Below are positions 47,767 through 58,300 of a stretch of 64,000 bases of DNA, piece by piece. The DNA comes from Callipepla californica brunnescens. Its lineage: Eukaryota; Chordata; Aves; Galliformes; Odontophoridae. Numbering within the stretch: position 1 is the stretch's first letter; each line of letters begins with the position of its first letter. The position numbers and the translations under genes were made by a program. A model generated the notes under the pieces. The model did no database searches and was not told the origin of the DNA. It was given only the letters and a program-made list of their open reading frames with translations. The DNA is taken from assembly GCA_023055505.1 (NCBI GenBank), contig JALIRH010000002.1, positions 54,990,733-55,054,732 on the forward strand, written 5' to 3'.

Positions 47767-48934
47767 AGTCTGTACCCTCTTGAACATTTTTGTTTTTCTT
47801 TTTGCTGAGATATAGCAAGCAATACAGATGAGGATACAGGAGTGAATAAGCTGGCATTACTGGTAAAACATACATCTTCATAAAAGCCATTGATGACAAT
47901 TTGTATTGATTATATTAAAATATTGGTTGACTTCTTGCATTTAGCAGCCTTTGCAATAAAGTCCTGGGAGGACAGAGAGTTCTAGGGGAGAGAAGCTAAT
48001 ATAGCTGTAAGAGAGGGAAGCAGATCCCTAAAAGACTGCTTTGGGTTTTACATTTAAAGAAAATATCCTTTACAAAACATGAACAGCTAAACTACTTCAG
48101 TTGTTAAGGAAGCATCTGAATTTACATGATGAGAAATGAGGTAATGTCTTAATGCAAAACAAAAGCAAAGCAGCTTAGACGTTGCAGCCATTTATTTCTT
48201 TGAAGATGACACTGCACACCAAGGCATTTCATGTGCTAAAGGAGACAAACTTTTAGTCTGTGCTGATTTGCACATATTTAGCAGCAAAACTGTGTGCCAC
48301 AACTACTGTGTCTCAGATACTAGAGAATAAAGTACAAAATGATAATCCTACCAGAAAGCAGAAGAGAACCAAATTCTACAGTAATGAAAGCACTCCTTCA
48401 TAACAACAAGTCTCACCTAGCAAGATAAAGATGAAATCTTATAGCCAAGAACCAAATTTGTGGGCTAAGACTGCCTCCTCCAAGCTCATATTACTGTGAT
48501 GCTGTTTTTGTGAAATGCAAGACTTGCCTTGTATAGCAAGGATTAAACCTAGAGCCCTGTTTCAGGAGAATCCTGGTTCTAGTTAATACAGAGCTATTTC
48601 AAAGACCAGACCCTTAAGAAGAAGTCCTACAAAGATGTAATCAGATGCAGATGCTAAAATTTTCAAAGTTAAGTCCCTTGTTACTAACTCTTGGAAGAGC
48701 TTGAAGTTATTGCAAACAAGCATGATAAAATAATAGAAGCCATAGCTCCCAAGTCCACGTGACATTGTCAAGCTCTCATTTGACAATAAGGCAACTTGCT
48801 GTCCCTCCTGTTTGTGATGAAGCAAAATTGAAGATAAAACTTCAAAGTCTGTATCATTAGAAAACCAAGCACAATGTTTTAACACAGAGCCAGACTATGT
48901 TCTATTTGTTTTTAATCTCAAAACTGTTAGGCCA
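47767..48934. other. Non-coding interval between CR1 copies
   Basis: AT-rich single-copy-looking DNA. One 100-codon minus frame (48583-48885) has no recognisable features. Confidence 0.6.
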
Positions 48935-49065
48935 ATCACAGATTTTGGACAGCTGGAATGGCTTGGGTTAGAAGAGACTTCAAAGTTCATGTAGTTCAAA
49001 TCCCCTGCTGTGGGCAGGGGTGCCACCAACTAGATCAGAAACACCTAGCTTGGCATCAAAACCTT
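48935..49065 (-). mobile_element. CR1 LINE 3' fragment, diverged
   Basis: Reads ATCACAGATTTTGGACAGC, then GGAATGGCTTGGGTTAGAAG, AAAGTTCATGTAGTTC and CTGCTGTGGGCAGGGGTGCC, matching the reverse complement of the CR1 3' region. Minus strand, short and diverged; the right boundary is uncertain. Confidence 0.85.
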
Positions 49066-50129
49066 GCCAAAAAACTCTACTGAGATTGGATCTGAGGATG
49101 TTCTAAGTACCCACAGAAGTGTTGACATCGAACCTCCTTTGTGGCACACCATTTATTTGGATGCTAAAATATACACTTCAAGAATGAATGTAAGGCAACT
49201 AGAGTGAATATATTGGTTTTAGTCAGCACAGCTCAGTGGGATGAGGAAAAACTGAGTTGTTATGCCATCCTTTAATACATACTTTGTTAGTATGAGAGTT
49301 ATTCATTTTGTTTTTGACATACATAATCTCTTTCAAATACAGTCACAGAACCCACGGGCGCATGTTACACAGTGAGACAGAGGTGAGGAAGGCAGTGATG
49401 AATACAACTAGTTAAAGTTAACAAAAGAGCTGGAGATGACAATAATGTTGCATGACAAGTTCTCTGAGGCTGGGACTTAAATCTTCTGTTTTGCACACCT
49501 AACACAGTGTGGCTGGTACTCAGAGACAAAGAAAAGGAGAAACAAGCAAGTAAGGAGCAAATACAGTTCTGGGTTGTGAAGACCATCATCGATCAAAGCA
49601 ACAGAGGAGAGTGTAGCAGTAGTGGAGACTGCCCCCAGCCCCAGTGAGGATGAACAGTGTCAGCAGCAGCAGCAGTGTTGGTGTGGTGGGAGTAAAGACA
49701 GCCTCTGCCAGCTCAGGAGAGCCTCCTATGTGCATGGGGTGACTTAAAGTGAGAAATGGAGGAGTAGAGGTGGCGTTGGTGCTCACATGGAGGGTTACAT
49801 AGTCAAAACAGTGGTGCGAAGCAACACGCAGAGGAAAAGAAGGGGAGAGCTGTTATCTCAGCCCTGCAACAACAGAGCCATCCGGCTGCAGTGTTTGTAA
49901 AGTCTCCAAGTTCAGAAATATCAGCTCTGAAAAACACAGAAAAAAATGACCTTTTTAATGGACAAGAAGTGACTTTATATATATACATGTACTTATGTAC
50001 AGTGTTTGCTTCCACTGCAGAGATCTGAGCTGTGGTTTTATGAGCTGAACCATTTTAGCAAAGAAATGATCAGTGAAGAGATTAACAGCATAGTCATATC
50101 CTGATTTCCAGCAGAAATGCCATGCTATA
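49066..50129. other. Non-coding interval before the mariner copy
   Basis: No gene or recognised repeat beyond a short AGCAGCAGCAG run near 49662-49673. The adjacent TA at 50128-50129 is the probable mariner target site. Confidence 0.6.
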
Positions 50130-50660
50130 GAGGTCAATCCAAAAGTAATGCCTCCTATTTATTTCCATGGAAACTACAACAAATACAGAGAGCGCAATAA
50201 CATTATTTGGTAGAACAAATTCTCAGCTACGAAATACTGATTTTCAGTGTAGTCACCAGCATTAGCATTTTCACAAGTGATGAATAAGAGCCTGCATGCC
50301 ATGCTTGTAAACATCTGTACGAATGGAGGTGACCCCCTGTCACTAAAACACACCACCCACAGCCTCACTGTGCTCACATCCACTGTTTGGTCTCTATAAA
50401 CATTCAGCACCTGTGAGAGAATGTCAGTGATTGCCAATTTTCTACACAGAGAAATTCACTTCCACACCTTTGCTCCACATTCACTTCCACGTCAGACACT
50501 ATTGTGTCAGACTGCCCCTCTGCTGCCATCTGTCACATGGCAACATGTAATGGGATATCAGTGGGAAGGTTCAACATCTACTATCATACCACCACCATCT
50601 GCCTCTGACATTGTGAGCCAATATCATAAAATGGGAGGCATTGCTTTTGGAGCAGCCCTC
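50130..50660 (-). mobile_element. Mariner (Galluhop-type) deletion derivative, non-autonomous
   Basis: Terminal inverted repeats of about 30 bp bound the element. The left one begins GAGGTCAATCCAAAAGTAAT; the reverse complement of the right one begins GAGGGCTGCTCCAAAAGCAA; both share CCAAAAG-AATGCCTCC. At 531 bp it is far shorter than a full mariner (about 1.2-1.3 kb). The minus-strand frame at 50174-50437 joins a helix-turn-helix-like STVRLWV segment directly to a C-terminal ENANAGDYTE segment typical of mariner transposases. The catalytic DDD core between them is missing, so the copy can move only in trans, if at all. TA lies on the left flank; the right flank is CA, so the duplication has eroded. 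This deletion class is known from galliform genomes. Confidence 0.93.
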
Positions 50661-51300
50661 CAACATTACAGAAAAATAGGTAGGGGCACTTTTTTAATTG
50701 TAGGGCTGCATGTTTGTACACATGTATGTATGTAAACGTGCTCATCACCCAGTCTCTCTACGTTTTTTTTTTCACAACATGCTCAAGTATTGAGCAGAAG
50801 AAAAGCACATTTGAGCAAGGCAGAATAACTATCCCTCCCACCTGCACTGGTCTGCATGCTGCAGAGGAAACAAGAGGAAGAGTAAAGAAATAAGGAGTAG
50901 CAACCAGTGTAAACAAATAAAAGGGCTGATTCATAAAATCAAGAGATGAAAAAAGCTGATGAATAAAAAAAGGCATTACTGGGCATGTTAATGCCACTCC
51001 TCGGGAACTCTTTTTTACATGGTTGGCCTTTACATGCCAGCTAATCCATCCTGACACTGACCTTGTCAGCAGTGCTTGTGTAATCTTTCCGGAAGAATAC
51101 AAACTGTTCTTGTGAATAATATCTCCAGGACAGTTAGAGGAGAATTTTGCATGAGCATTAAACATGTGAAGGACCTGGGGCATAGTCCTCCTCCCACACA
51201 GGGATACCAGCCCCTTGGGCTCATGTTGTGATGCAAACAGGCACCTTCCATTTCAGTGGGCTGCAAAACTGCAGCACATTGCTCAGCCCTCCAGTCACTA
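50661..51300. other. Non-coding interval between mariner and CR1
   Basis: A 141-codon minus frame (50758-51183) has no recognisable motif; part of it reads through a T-run. No other feature seen. Confidence 0.55.
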
Positions 51301-51630
51301 TCATAGAATCATAGAAACACAGAATGGCTTGAGTTGGAAGGGACCTCAAAGATCATCCACTTCCAACCCAGTGCCATGGGCAGGGCTGCCCAGGGCCCCA
51401 TCCAACCTGTCCTTGAGTGACTCCAGGGATGGGGCACCCACAGCTTCTCTGGGCAGCTGTGCCTCACCACCTTCTGAGTAAAAAATTTTCTCCTAACATC
51501 TAATCAAAATTTCCCCTCTTTCAGTTTAAATTCATATCCCCTTTTCCTATCACTATCTACGTGTGTAAAATGTCAGTCCCCCTTCTGCTTGTAAGCTCCT
51601 TTCAAGTAATGAAAGATGGAAGTAAAGTCT
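51301..51630 (-). mobile_element. CR1 LINE fragment, about 330 bp, well-preserved tail
   Basis: Starts TCATAGAATCATAGAAACAC, then GAATGGCTTGAGTTGGAAGG, ACCTCAAAGATCATCC, GCAGGGCTGCCCAGGGCCCC and CCAGGGATGGGGCACCCACA, and extends into CCTTTTCCTATCACTATC and CTTGTAAGCTCCTTTCAAG. Minus strand. The clean tail suggests a relatively young copy. Confidence 0.96.
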
Positions 51631-51716
51631 CTACTGCTTCACACTTTTTTTCATCAAACCTGATAGGGAATAAAAGCTTAGGCATGCCAAACCAATGACA
51701 AAGATGTAATCCTGTC

Positions 51717-51764
51717 AGTAAGTAAGTAAGTAAATAAGTAAATAAGTAAATAGATAAATAAAAG
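51717..51764 (+). repeat. (TAAG/TAAA)n tetranucleotide microsatellite
   Basis: About 12 units, first pure AGTA repeats, then alternating TAAA and TAAG, then TAGATAAATAAA. Likely polymorphic. Lies about 90 bp beyond the CR1 copy. Confidence 0.92.
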
Positions 51765-53182
51765 CTGCTCGTAGCCAAAAAAAAACCACTATAGACCTCA
51801 AGGCAGAAGAAAGAAGGACCTCTAAAGCTTCAAGTTTAAAGAAAATTTTGCAAAAGGAAAAAAAAAACCAACAGAAATTTACATCTTTACAGATGAATTT
51901 TAAAGTGCTAAGGAAGCACCGCACAAAACGCAGTGTTTAATAGTTGAAAGTGTTGATAAATTGACTTTCAGGGCTCTTAGAAGTTTGTTCTGACAGGATG
52001 GTCAGTACCAATGAATACTGCATCCTGTTAAGAAAAGTAAATAAAGAAGATACATATGGAAGGTTTTAGGCAGGGAGATCTGTTAAGTGTTCATGAGATA
52101 ATATATAAAATCCACATTGTGCAAGATTGCAGCCTATCTACACACAGTCGGTGGTGTTATCTGAACCTGGTTTAATTTTATGTTTAAAAGTCCTAGAATG
52201 AGTATAGCCTTTAAGTGTCACAGGGAAGAAAATAATAGTTGTGATCTGCAACTTGCTTTCTCTGAATATCACAATATGAAAGGGATAGTTTCAGATCAGT
52301 TATTCCTTTTCTAGAAAGTTACTTTCTCCGTGATAACATCCAGATTAATTTTAGCTCAGAAGTTCATAGAATCTCGTCAAGCAACAGCTCCAGTTGCAGC
52401 TAATTTGAGTCAGAGAAAGTTAAAACACTGTCAAAATATAAATGCTTCCTTCAGCTGATTCATTAGTTTGCATTTCATAACAAGGACTTTGTGTTCTTGG
52501 GTAAGGTTAGTGCCTCGAGGACATACTGTAGATGTGTGCATTCACAGCCTGAATTTCTGTAATTTGTTATGCAAACATTAATTCTTTTTAAATACTGCAA
52601 GAATAGAGACTTTTACTGCAGCTAACAATCACCAGCATTACAGACAGCTTCTCTTGTGCGGCCACTTTTTGGAACAAAGGAGGACACTATATTCTAAGCA
52701 GATGTTTACCAGTTAATGAATGTGATAGTTCTCATTAGAAGAGGCTTAATTTGCAAACAAACCTTGAAACAACCATCAAGTGAACCCAGCAAGTCCTGCC
52801 CTGCATCAGAAGGCCTGATATATTCTGACACATTAACCTCTTTCCCCTCAAGGAAACTGTGGGCTTTAAAAATCCTCAGCAGCCTAACAGCAGGAAAATC
52901 CCAGGCTGAGTTTCATTCTTACTTTTCCCTTTTTTCTTGTCTGAGTGTAGTTTAAAGATACAAAGCAAGGAGAATACTAGCAGCTGAGTGCTGGATGTTG
53001 GCAGACCTTAAGGAGGCCTGAAAATTTGGGTTTTTGACCTCAGCAAGGTGTCTGTGGTGGTTGCTTACAGCAAAGACAGCATCAAATCATGCTTCGAACT
53101 CACCTAATGGTTTTGGTCATAGATTTTTCCGTATTATTTTAGCTTGCTATCTCACTGTTCAATTTTTATTTATCTAAGTATT
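51765..53182. other. Non-coding AT-rich interval
   Basis: No frame above 80 codons and no recognised repeat. Nothing further seen. Confidence 0.6.
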
Positions 53183-53740
53183 TCATAGAATCATGGAATT
53201 TTTTGAGTTGGAAAAGACCTTTAAAAGTCCAAATCCCCTGCAATGAATGGGGACGACTACTGCTAGATCTGAGTGCTCAGTGCTCCATCCAGCCTGACCT
53301 TAAATGTCTCCAAGAATGGGTCATCCACCACCTCTCTGGGCATCCTGTGCCTCACCACCTTTATTGTAAAAAAACTTTTTCCTTACTTCCAGTCTAAAAC
53401 TCCCCATTTAGTTTGAAACCATTTCCCCTCTTCCTATCACAACAGAGCCTGCTAAAGAGTCTGCCCCTGCCTTCTTACAGCCCCCTTTTAGATAATGAAA
53501 GCCCACCCTCAGGTCTTCCCATAGCCTTCCCTTCTCCATGCTGAGCAGCCCTAGCTCTCTCAGCCTGTCCTTGTAGGGGAGGTGTTCCATCCCCTGGATC
53601 ATGTTTGTGGCCCTCTTCTGGATGTGCTCCAACAGGTCCATGTCTCTCCTGTACTGACGACTCCACATCTGGAGTGGAGGTGAGGCCTCCAGGAGGTGAG
53701 GCCTCAACAGTGTGGAGTAGAGGGATGGGATCACTTCCTG
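53183..53740 (-). mobile_element. CR1 LINE fragment, about 560 bp, with longest ORF2 remnant
   Basis: Begins TCATAGAATCATGGAATTT and runs through GCATCCTGTGCCTCACCACC, CCCTCTTCCTATCACAACAG, CTCTCTCAGCCTGTCC, GTGGCCCTCTTCTGGATG and GTGAGGCCTCAACAGTGTGG. On the minus strand a 109-codon frame (53408-53734) reads LYSTLLRPHLLE, then DLLEHIQKRATNMIQGMEHL and DRLRELGLLSMEK, the C-terminal end of the CR1 reverse-transcriptase polyprotein. Truncated at its 5' end, so not mobile. Confidence 0.97.
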
Positions 53741-54610
53741 GATTTCACCTTAACTGTGATCTCATCTCTGCTTTGGGGCATATCCAGAGAGGCTTCTTCA
53801 ATTGTTTCTGTAGGAAAACGATATGTTTGATGTTAGTGTGGCTTAATGGACAAGGGGACACTTCCTTTCCTATCTGCCCAGTGTTCACGGCTTCCACATG
53901 AACACAGGAACATTGAAGGCCCATTGGTCCGTGAGGTCCCCAGGTTGTTTCCCAGCCCTTGTGGAGATCGCTTGGAGTAGAGAACTGAATCAGTGCGGTT
54001 ATCCCAGGGGTTGAAATCATGTTGTTCATTGCTATGCATCTCATCCTGGCTAAACAGCCCTGTCGAATCACCCTGAGGGCAGGATCTGGATGCTCTGGGT
54101 CACACTGGTCGTGTAGGCTTTGTCCAGAGCACCCAGGCCTCCAGACGATTTGCCAGGGAAATGAAAAGAACTCACAGGGACTGCCAGGGTTTCTGCTTTC
54201 AGGACAGCCAAGGCCGTAATGCCAGATGCTTGCTGCCTTGCTCTGTTAATGCTGCCAGATAGAAGAACAATTAGCCAAGGAGGGAGCAACAGAGGAGGCC
54301 GAGAGAGCATACTCCCAAACCTGACCCGTGTAATCGCTTTCTCTTTCCCTTTTATTCTCCCGCCTTGTGAACAATGGCACAGCATTTCCTTCTGGAGGAA
54401 AGTGGGATGCATGGGAAACAGAGGCCCCATGTAAGCAGGTGCTGGGACGGTCCTGATGGGAGCCCATGGCATTAATGGGAGATGTGAGGGTGCAACCAGA
54501 CTGTGGGGATGCTTTAAGAGGCCACATTGTGAGGGTGGACCAGGCATTCCTGCCTTGAGAGCCATAAGCAGGGTAATCCCCTTATGGTACAGATTAGTTT
54601 CCCACACAAA
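53741..54610. other. Unassigned segment with long overlapping frames
   Basis: Higher GC than its surroundings. Frames include 108 codons (53745-54071, minus) and 179 codons (54068-54607, minus, opening at GTG), plus shorter plus-strand frames. The 179-codon frame has leucine- and proline-rich stretches, but no domain, signal peptide or transposon motif I recognise. It starts exactly where CR1 similarity ends. It could be a degraded repeat not recognised by eye, an exon or chance. Confidence 0.3.
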
Positions 54611-55118
54611 AATGAGGGATTTACTTCATACCAGTATTTAAATTCATTAAATCTTGTGACTTGCTTATATTGTGGTGACAGGGACCATTTATGCAGCAGA
54701 CAGTCAAACAAATTCCACAGACAGGAGCATCCTGCCACATTCATAACATTTGATAGCAAGTTCTTTATCAGCAAGCATTTTTTTAGTGATAAAGTCCATT
54801 TAGTTTTGGGTGTTATCCAAACTGATCCAACCATTCACCAGAAAGCCTAGCTACATCCAGTGAAATAAACCCTAGAGGGTATTTTTCACTACTTCTGTTT
54901 TACCTCTTATTCCCTGGAATTGCAACTGACAACGTTAGCCCAAACTCTGTGCTTCTGCAAGCAACTGTAGGCTGTCGGTCGTCAACACTATGTGCATTCC
55001 CTGGGTCTGAGGTGGTGCCTCAGTCCTCCTCCCAAAGCTGTTTTTGTGGATATGAATGGCTGGAACATGCAGCTACCTGGCCTTATCACTTCAGATTGGA
55101 CCACTAGGTGGATGAAAT
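54611..55118. other. Non-coding interval before next CR1
   Basis: AT-rich, no recognised feature. A 106-codon minus frame overlaps its left part and has no recognisable motif. Confidence 0.55.
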
Positions 55119-55362
55119 GATACAAACTAAAAGAGGGGAGATTTAGACTGGATATAAGAAAAAATGTTTTTACAATATGGGTAGTGAAGAGCTGGGAACA
55201 GGTTGCCCCTAGAGGTGGGGGATGCCCCATCTCTGGAGGCACTCAAGGTCAGGCTGGACAGGGCTCTGATGTAGCTGTAGGTGTCCCTGTTCATTGCAGG
55301 GGAGTTGGACAAGATGACCTTTAGGAGTCCCTTTCAACTTAAATGATTCTATGACTCTATGT
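55119..55362 (+). mobile_element. CR1 LINE fragment, 3' end with intact tail
   Basis: Starts ATACAAACTAAAAGAGGGGA, continues GATTTAGACTGGATATAAG, GGAACAGGTTGCCC, GATGCCCCATCTCTGGAGG and CAGGGGAGTTGGAC, and ends TTTCAACTTAAATG-ATTCTATG-ACTCTATG. Plus strand, 5'-truncated. Confidence 0.96.
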
Positions 55363-58300
55363 TCTGTGATAAGTGTACCCATACATATAGGTACCAGTGC
55401 TGCTGAATTTAGCCATGCTTAGGAATTGCTTTTCTCTTTCATTTACATTTTGCAAAATGGCACTTCCTCTTATTAATTTTTCAGGCGTTTTTTTTTTAAC
55501 ATGGGAGTCAAATTTTTCATTAAGTCAATTTTCAATCTCATTCACATGAGCGATTTGAAATAATAAAGAAGAGGGGCAGAAGGCATCACTAAATACAGTG
55601 ACTAAAGAAATCTATATGAGGCTTGTTAACTGTCTAGCTCAAGAACATCCTAATTAGCAAGGACAAGCGAACAAAATTATATCTTTAACATAAGCTAACC
55701 AAAAGGCTGTCTTTTCAAAACTGCGCACCAAAGTGCAAGAAAAGTAAGACATGACGTATTTCTTTTCCTACCTAAAGCATTAGCTTAAACAGCTATTCTC
55801 CTGCACTGTGAATGACTAGCAAGATCCTTTCCCATGCCAGAATGCCAGGAGACTCAGAAAGCGTAAGTTCTTGCTGGGCAGGGTGGGCAGATGCAGTGCA
55901 GGCCTGCACTTATGGAAAGATTGGCCCTACAATGATCAGATATGCACGAGAGCTCCATCCCAACTGATTTCACCCAGTGGCATGGCAGAGAAGTGATCTG
56001 GCTCTGAGATGCCTCTTCAGGGATGGATCCATCATATTCCAGAGCACCAAATGGCTGTTTTCTCTGCTGAAAGAATTTTTGTTCTGCTCTGCAGCCTCCA
56101 ACACCCAGGATCAGGGAATCCTGAGACTTCAGGGTGTCTCAGCTTTGAAACTGCATCTCAGCACACTGTTTCCAATTCATTCCTTTCTGCGGGAATTTGG
56201 GAAGTGTGTTCCACTGTATTGTAACAGGTCAGAGTGACCGGCAGGCAACGACAGTGCAAAGACAATTCTTTGATAAAGCAAATACCATCTTGTGCATCTC
56301 CCTGAAACTGCATTATGGAAGAGATGCCAGCTCTTATTAACACGTGGTGATTTTATTCAAGAAGGATCTGATGGGCCTGATGTAAACCCCACCGAAGTCT
56401 TTCCTGTTAGTACAAGATCTTACCTTTAGAAAAACACCTACTGCGGCATTTTGATCCCCACCTGTGATTTTATAAGACAAGGCAGAGCATGATTGTCTTT
56501 CAGTTAATGATGTGGCTGGGGTGGCTTTTTGCCAGGTTTCAGAGAGACTCCTTTAAAGTTATAGCCTTTAAGATCCACCTGGACAAGCAATAATTAAAGG
56601 GAATAGCAAATTAAATGCATTAGGAAGGGGAAATGATTTACTAACCAGGGGGAGAAATAATTTATTAGAAAAGAAAACTTTTCCTCTAAGCCAAGAGAGT
56701 CACATTACCTCTTTCACAAATCATTGGCTCTGGTGCTGTTTTCTGGCTTCTCCTCCTCCACAGTGTGCCCCAGGGGTCTGAGGTGATTCCTTGCCCTGGG
56801 GCACCACTGCTGTGCTCCCAGGGCCATCCCGATGTTTGCTTTCATTTGCTATGCAGCACTATTTGGGGACAGGGCAGAGGAATGGAGGAGAGCAGGAGAA
56901 GCTCTGTGCTATTGACGGCAGGCACCTCGTTATGGCCGGCTTACAGCGAGGGCTCCCTGGAGGCTCCTGCTTGGAAACTGAGCCAAGAATATACAGCTTA
57001 AGCCAATTGGCTGAAACTGAAATGCACAAAATCACAAATCAAAGGGGAGTCAGGCTGCTGGACTTTGCCATCCCACAAGCAAGCTAAAGCAATATTAAAG
57101 TCATCCCAACGACTGTTCATTTCTCCGAAAACATTCCTATGGAACGTAGTATTGGTTCTCAGCATCGTAGCTATATGTGAGACCCTACTGTCCATGACGA
57201 TTAAAAAAAACACGTTTATTAAAATTCAGTCATGGTGGCACAACAATTACAAACACAAGACAGATGCAACACCATCTTCACTAGAGTCAGCAGAGATTGC
57301 AATCTGCAAACCAGGGAAATTTGTGTCCTTGATTTAATGGTTTAAAATGCAGGAAAGCTGTTTACATTCACTGTCAAAATGTTTGCATTACATATGCTCA
57401 CTGCCCCTGTAGTGAAAATATTTTTTCCACTAACACTGCAGAATAAGCACAAAATGAAGATGCACCCCTCTCAGTGGCACAGCGCTGGCATAATGTGTTT
57501 CACCTCTCCTCAAACATTTGTTAATGGCTCATCACACGGCGCTGCTTCTTCCCTTTACCTTGGATCAGCCTCTTGAGAAATCATTTAGCGTCACGCACCC
57601 CCCACTAATCAGAGAGCCTCTGCACGGTGCTACAGACACTGCTTCCCTGTCTCAAAAGCGCTAACAATGCAGATTTTTTTTCTTGAAGCCCACTGCAGCA
57701 GTTCTCCTTTATGGCAAACTTGAGATTACTCAACCACATTTGGAAAAGATGAAGGCACCACATGCTTGGGATCGAGTAGGTAAGCTGGATGTGTTGAATT
57801 TGCCTGCAGTTTAACAGGTACAGTAGTGAATTCGGAGTGTCTCTTCCCTTAAACCTGGAAGGATGTAGGAATACAGGGTTCAGGAAGCCTCTCGAAGACT
57901 TTGCAAAATCTCATTTAATTTACATGAGGACTGTATGGACTTGCCTATCTTTTCTCTTGTTTTTCTGTTTCCAGGGGACTATTCCCAAGATTAAGCGTGT
58001 GTGCAGACACAAATCAAGGTCATGGTATCTGACACTGACTGTGGGGCAGTGTTCAGACACCAATTAAGCGCTGATCACAAATAATGTCATTCCACATGTA
58101 AGCAATTGCTGTGCCAGTACAGCACAAAGGTGGGTGTGTTCCTTCCAACCTATACCTGGTTCATATCTTTTTTTTAACCAGGAACCTGTTTTTTAACAGG
58201 AATTGCTGATACATTTGTTTCATCTGGTGCAACTAAGTTGAATGTATGAAACACACAGCAATGATGAGACCTTGTGCAAGAGTTTTCTGCTGTTGAACCT

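Noticed and set aside
56760..57010. GC-richer segment considered as an LTR or retrovirus fragment.
   Set aside because: No TG...CA ends, primer-binding site, polypurine tract or gag/pol/env motif was seen here or elsewhere in the window.
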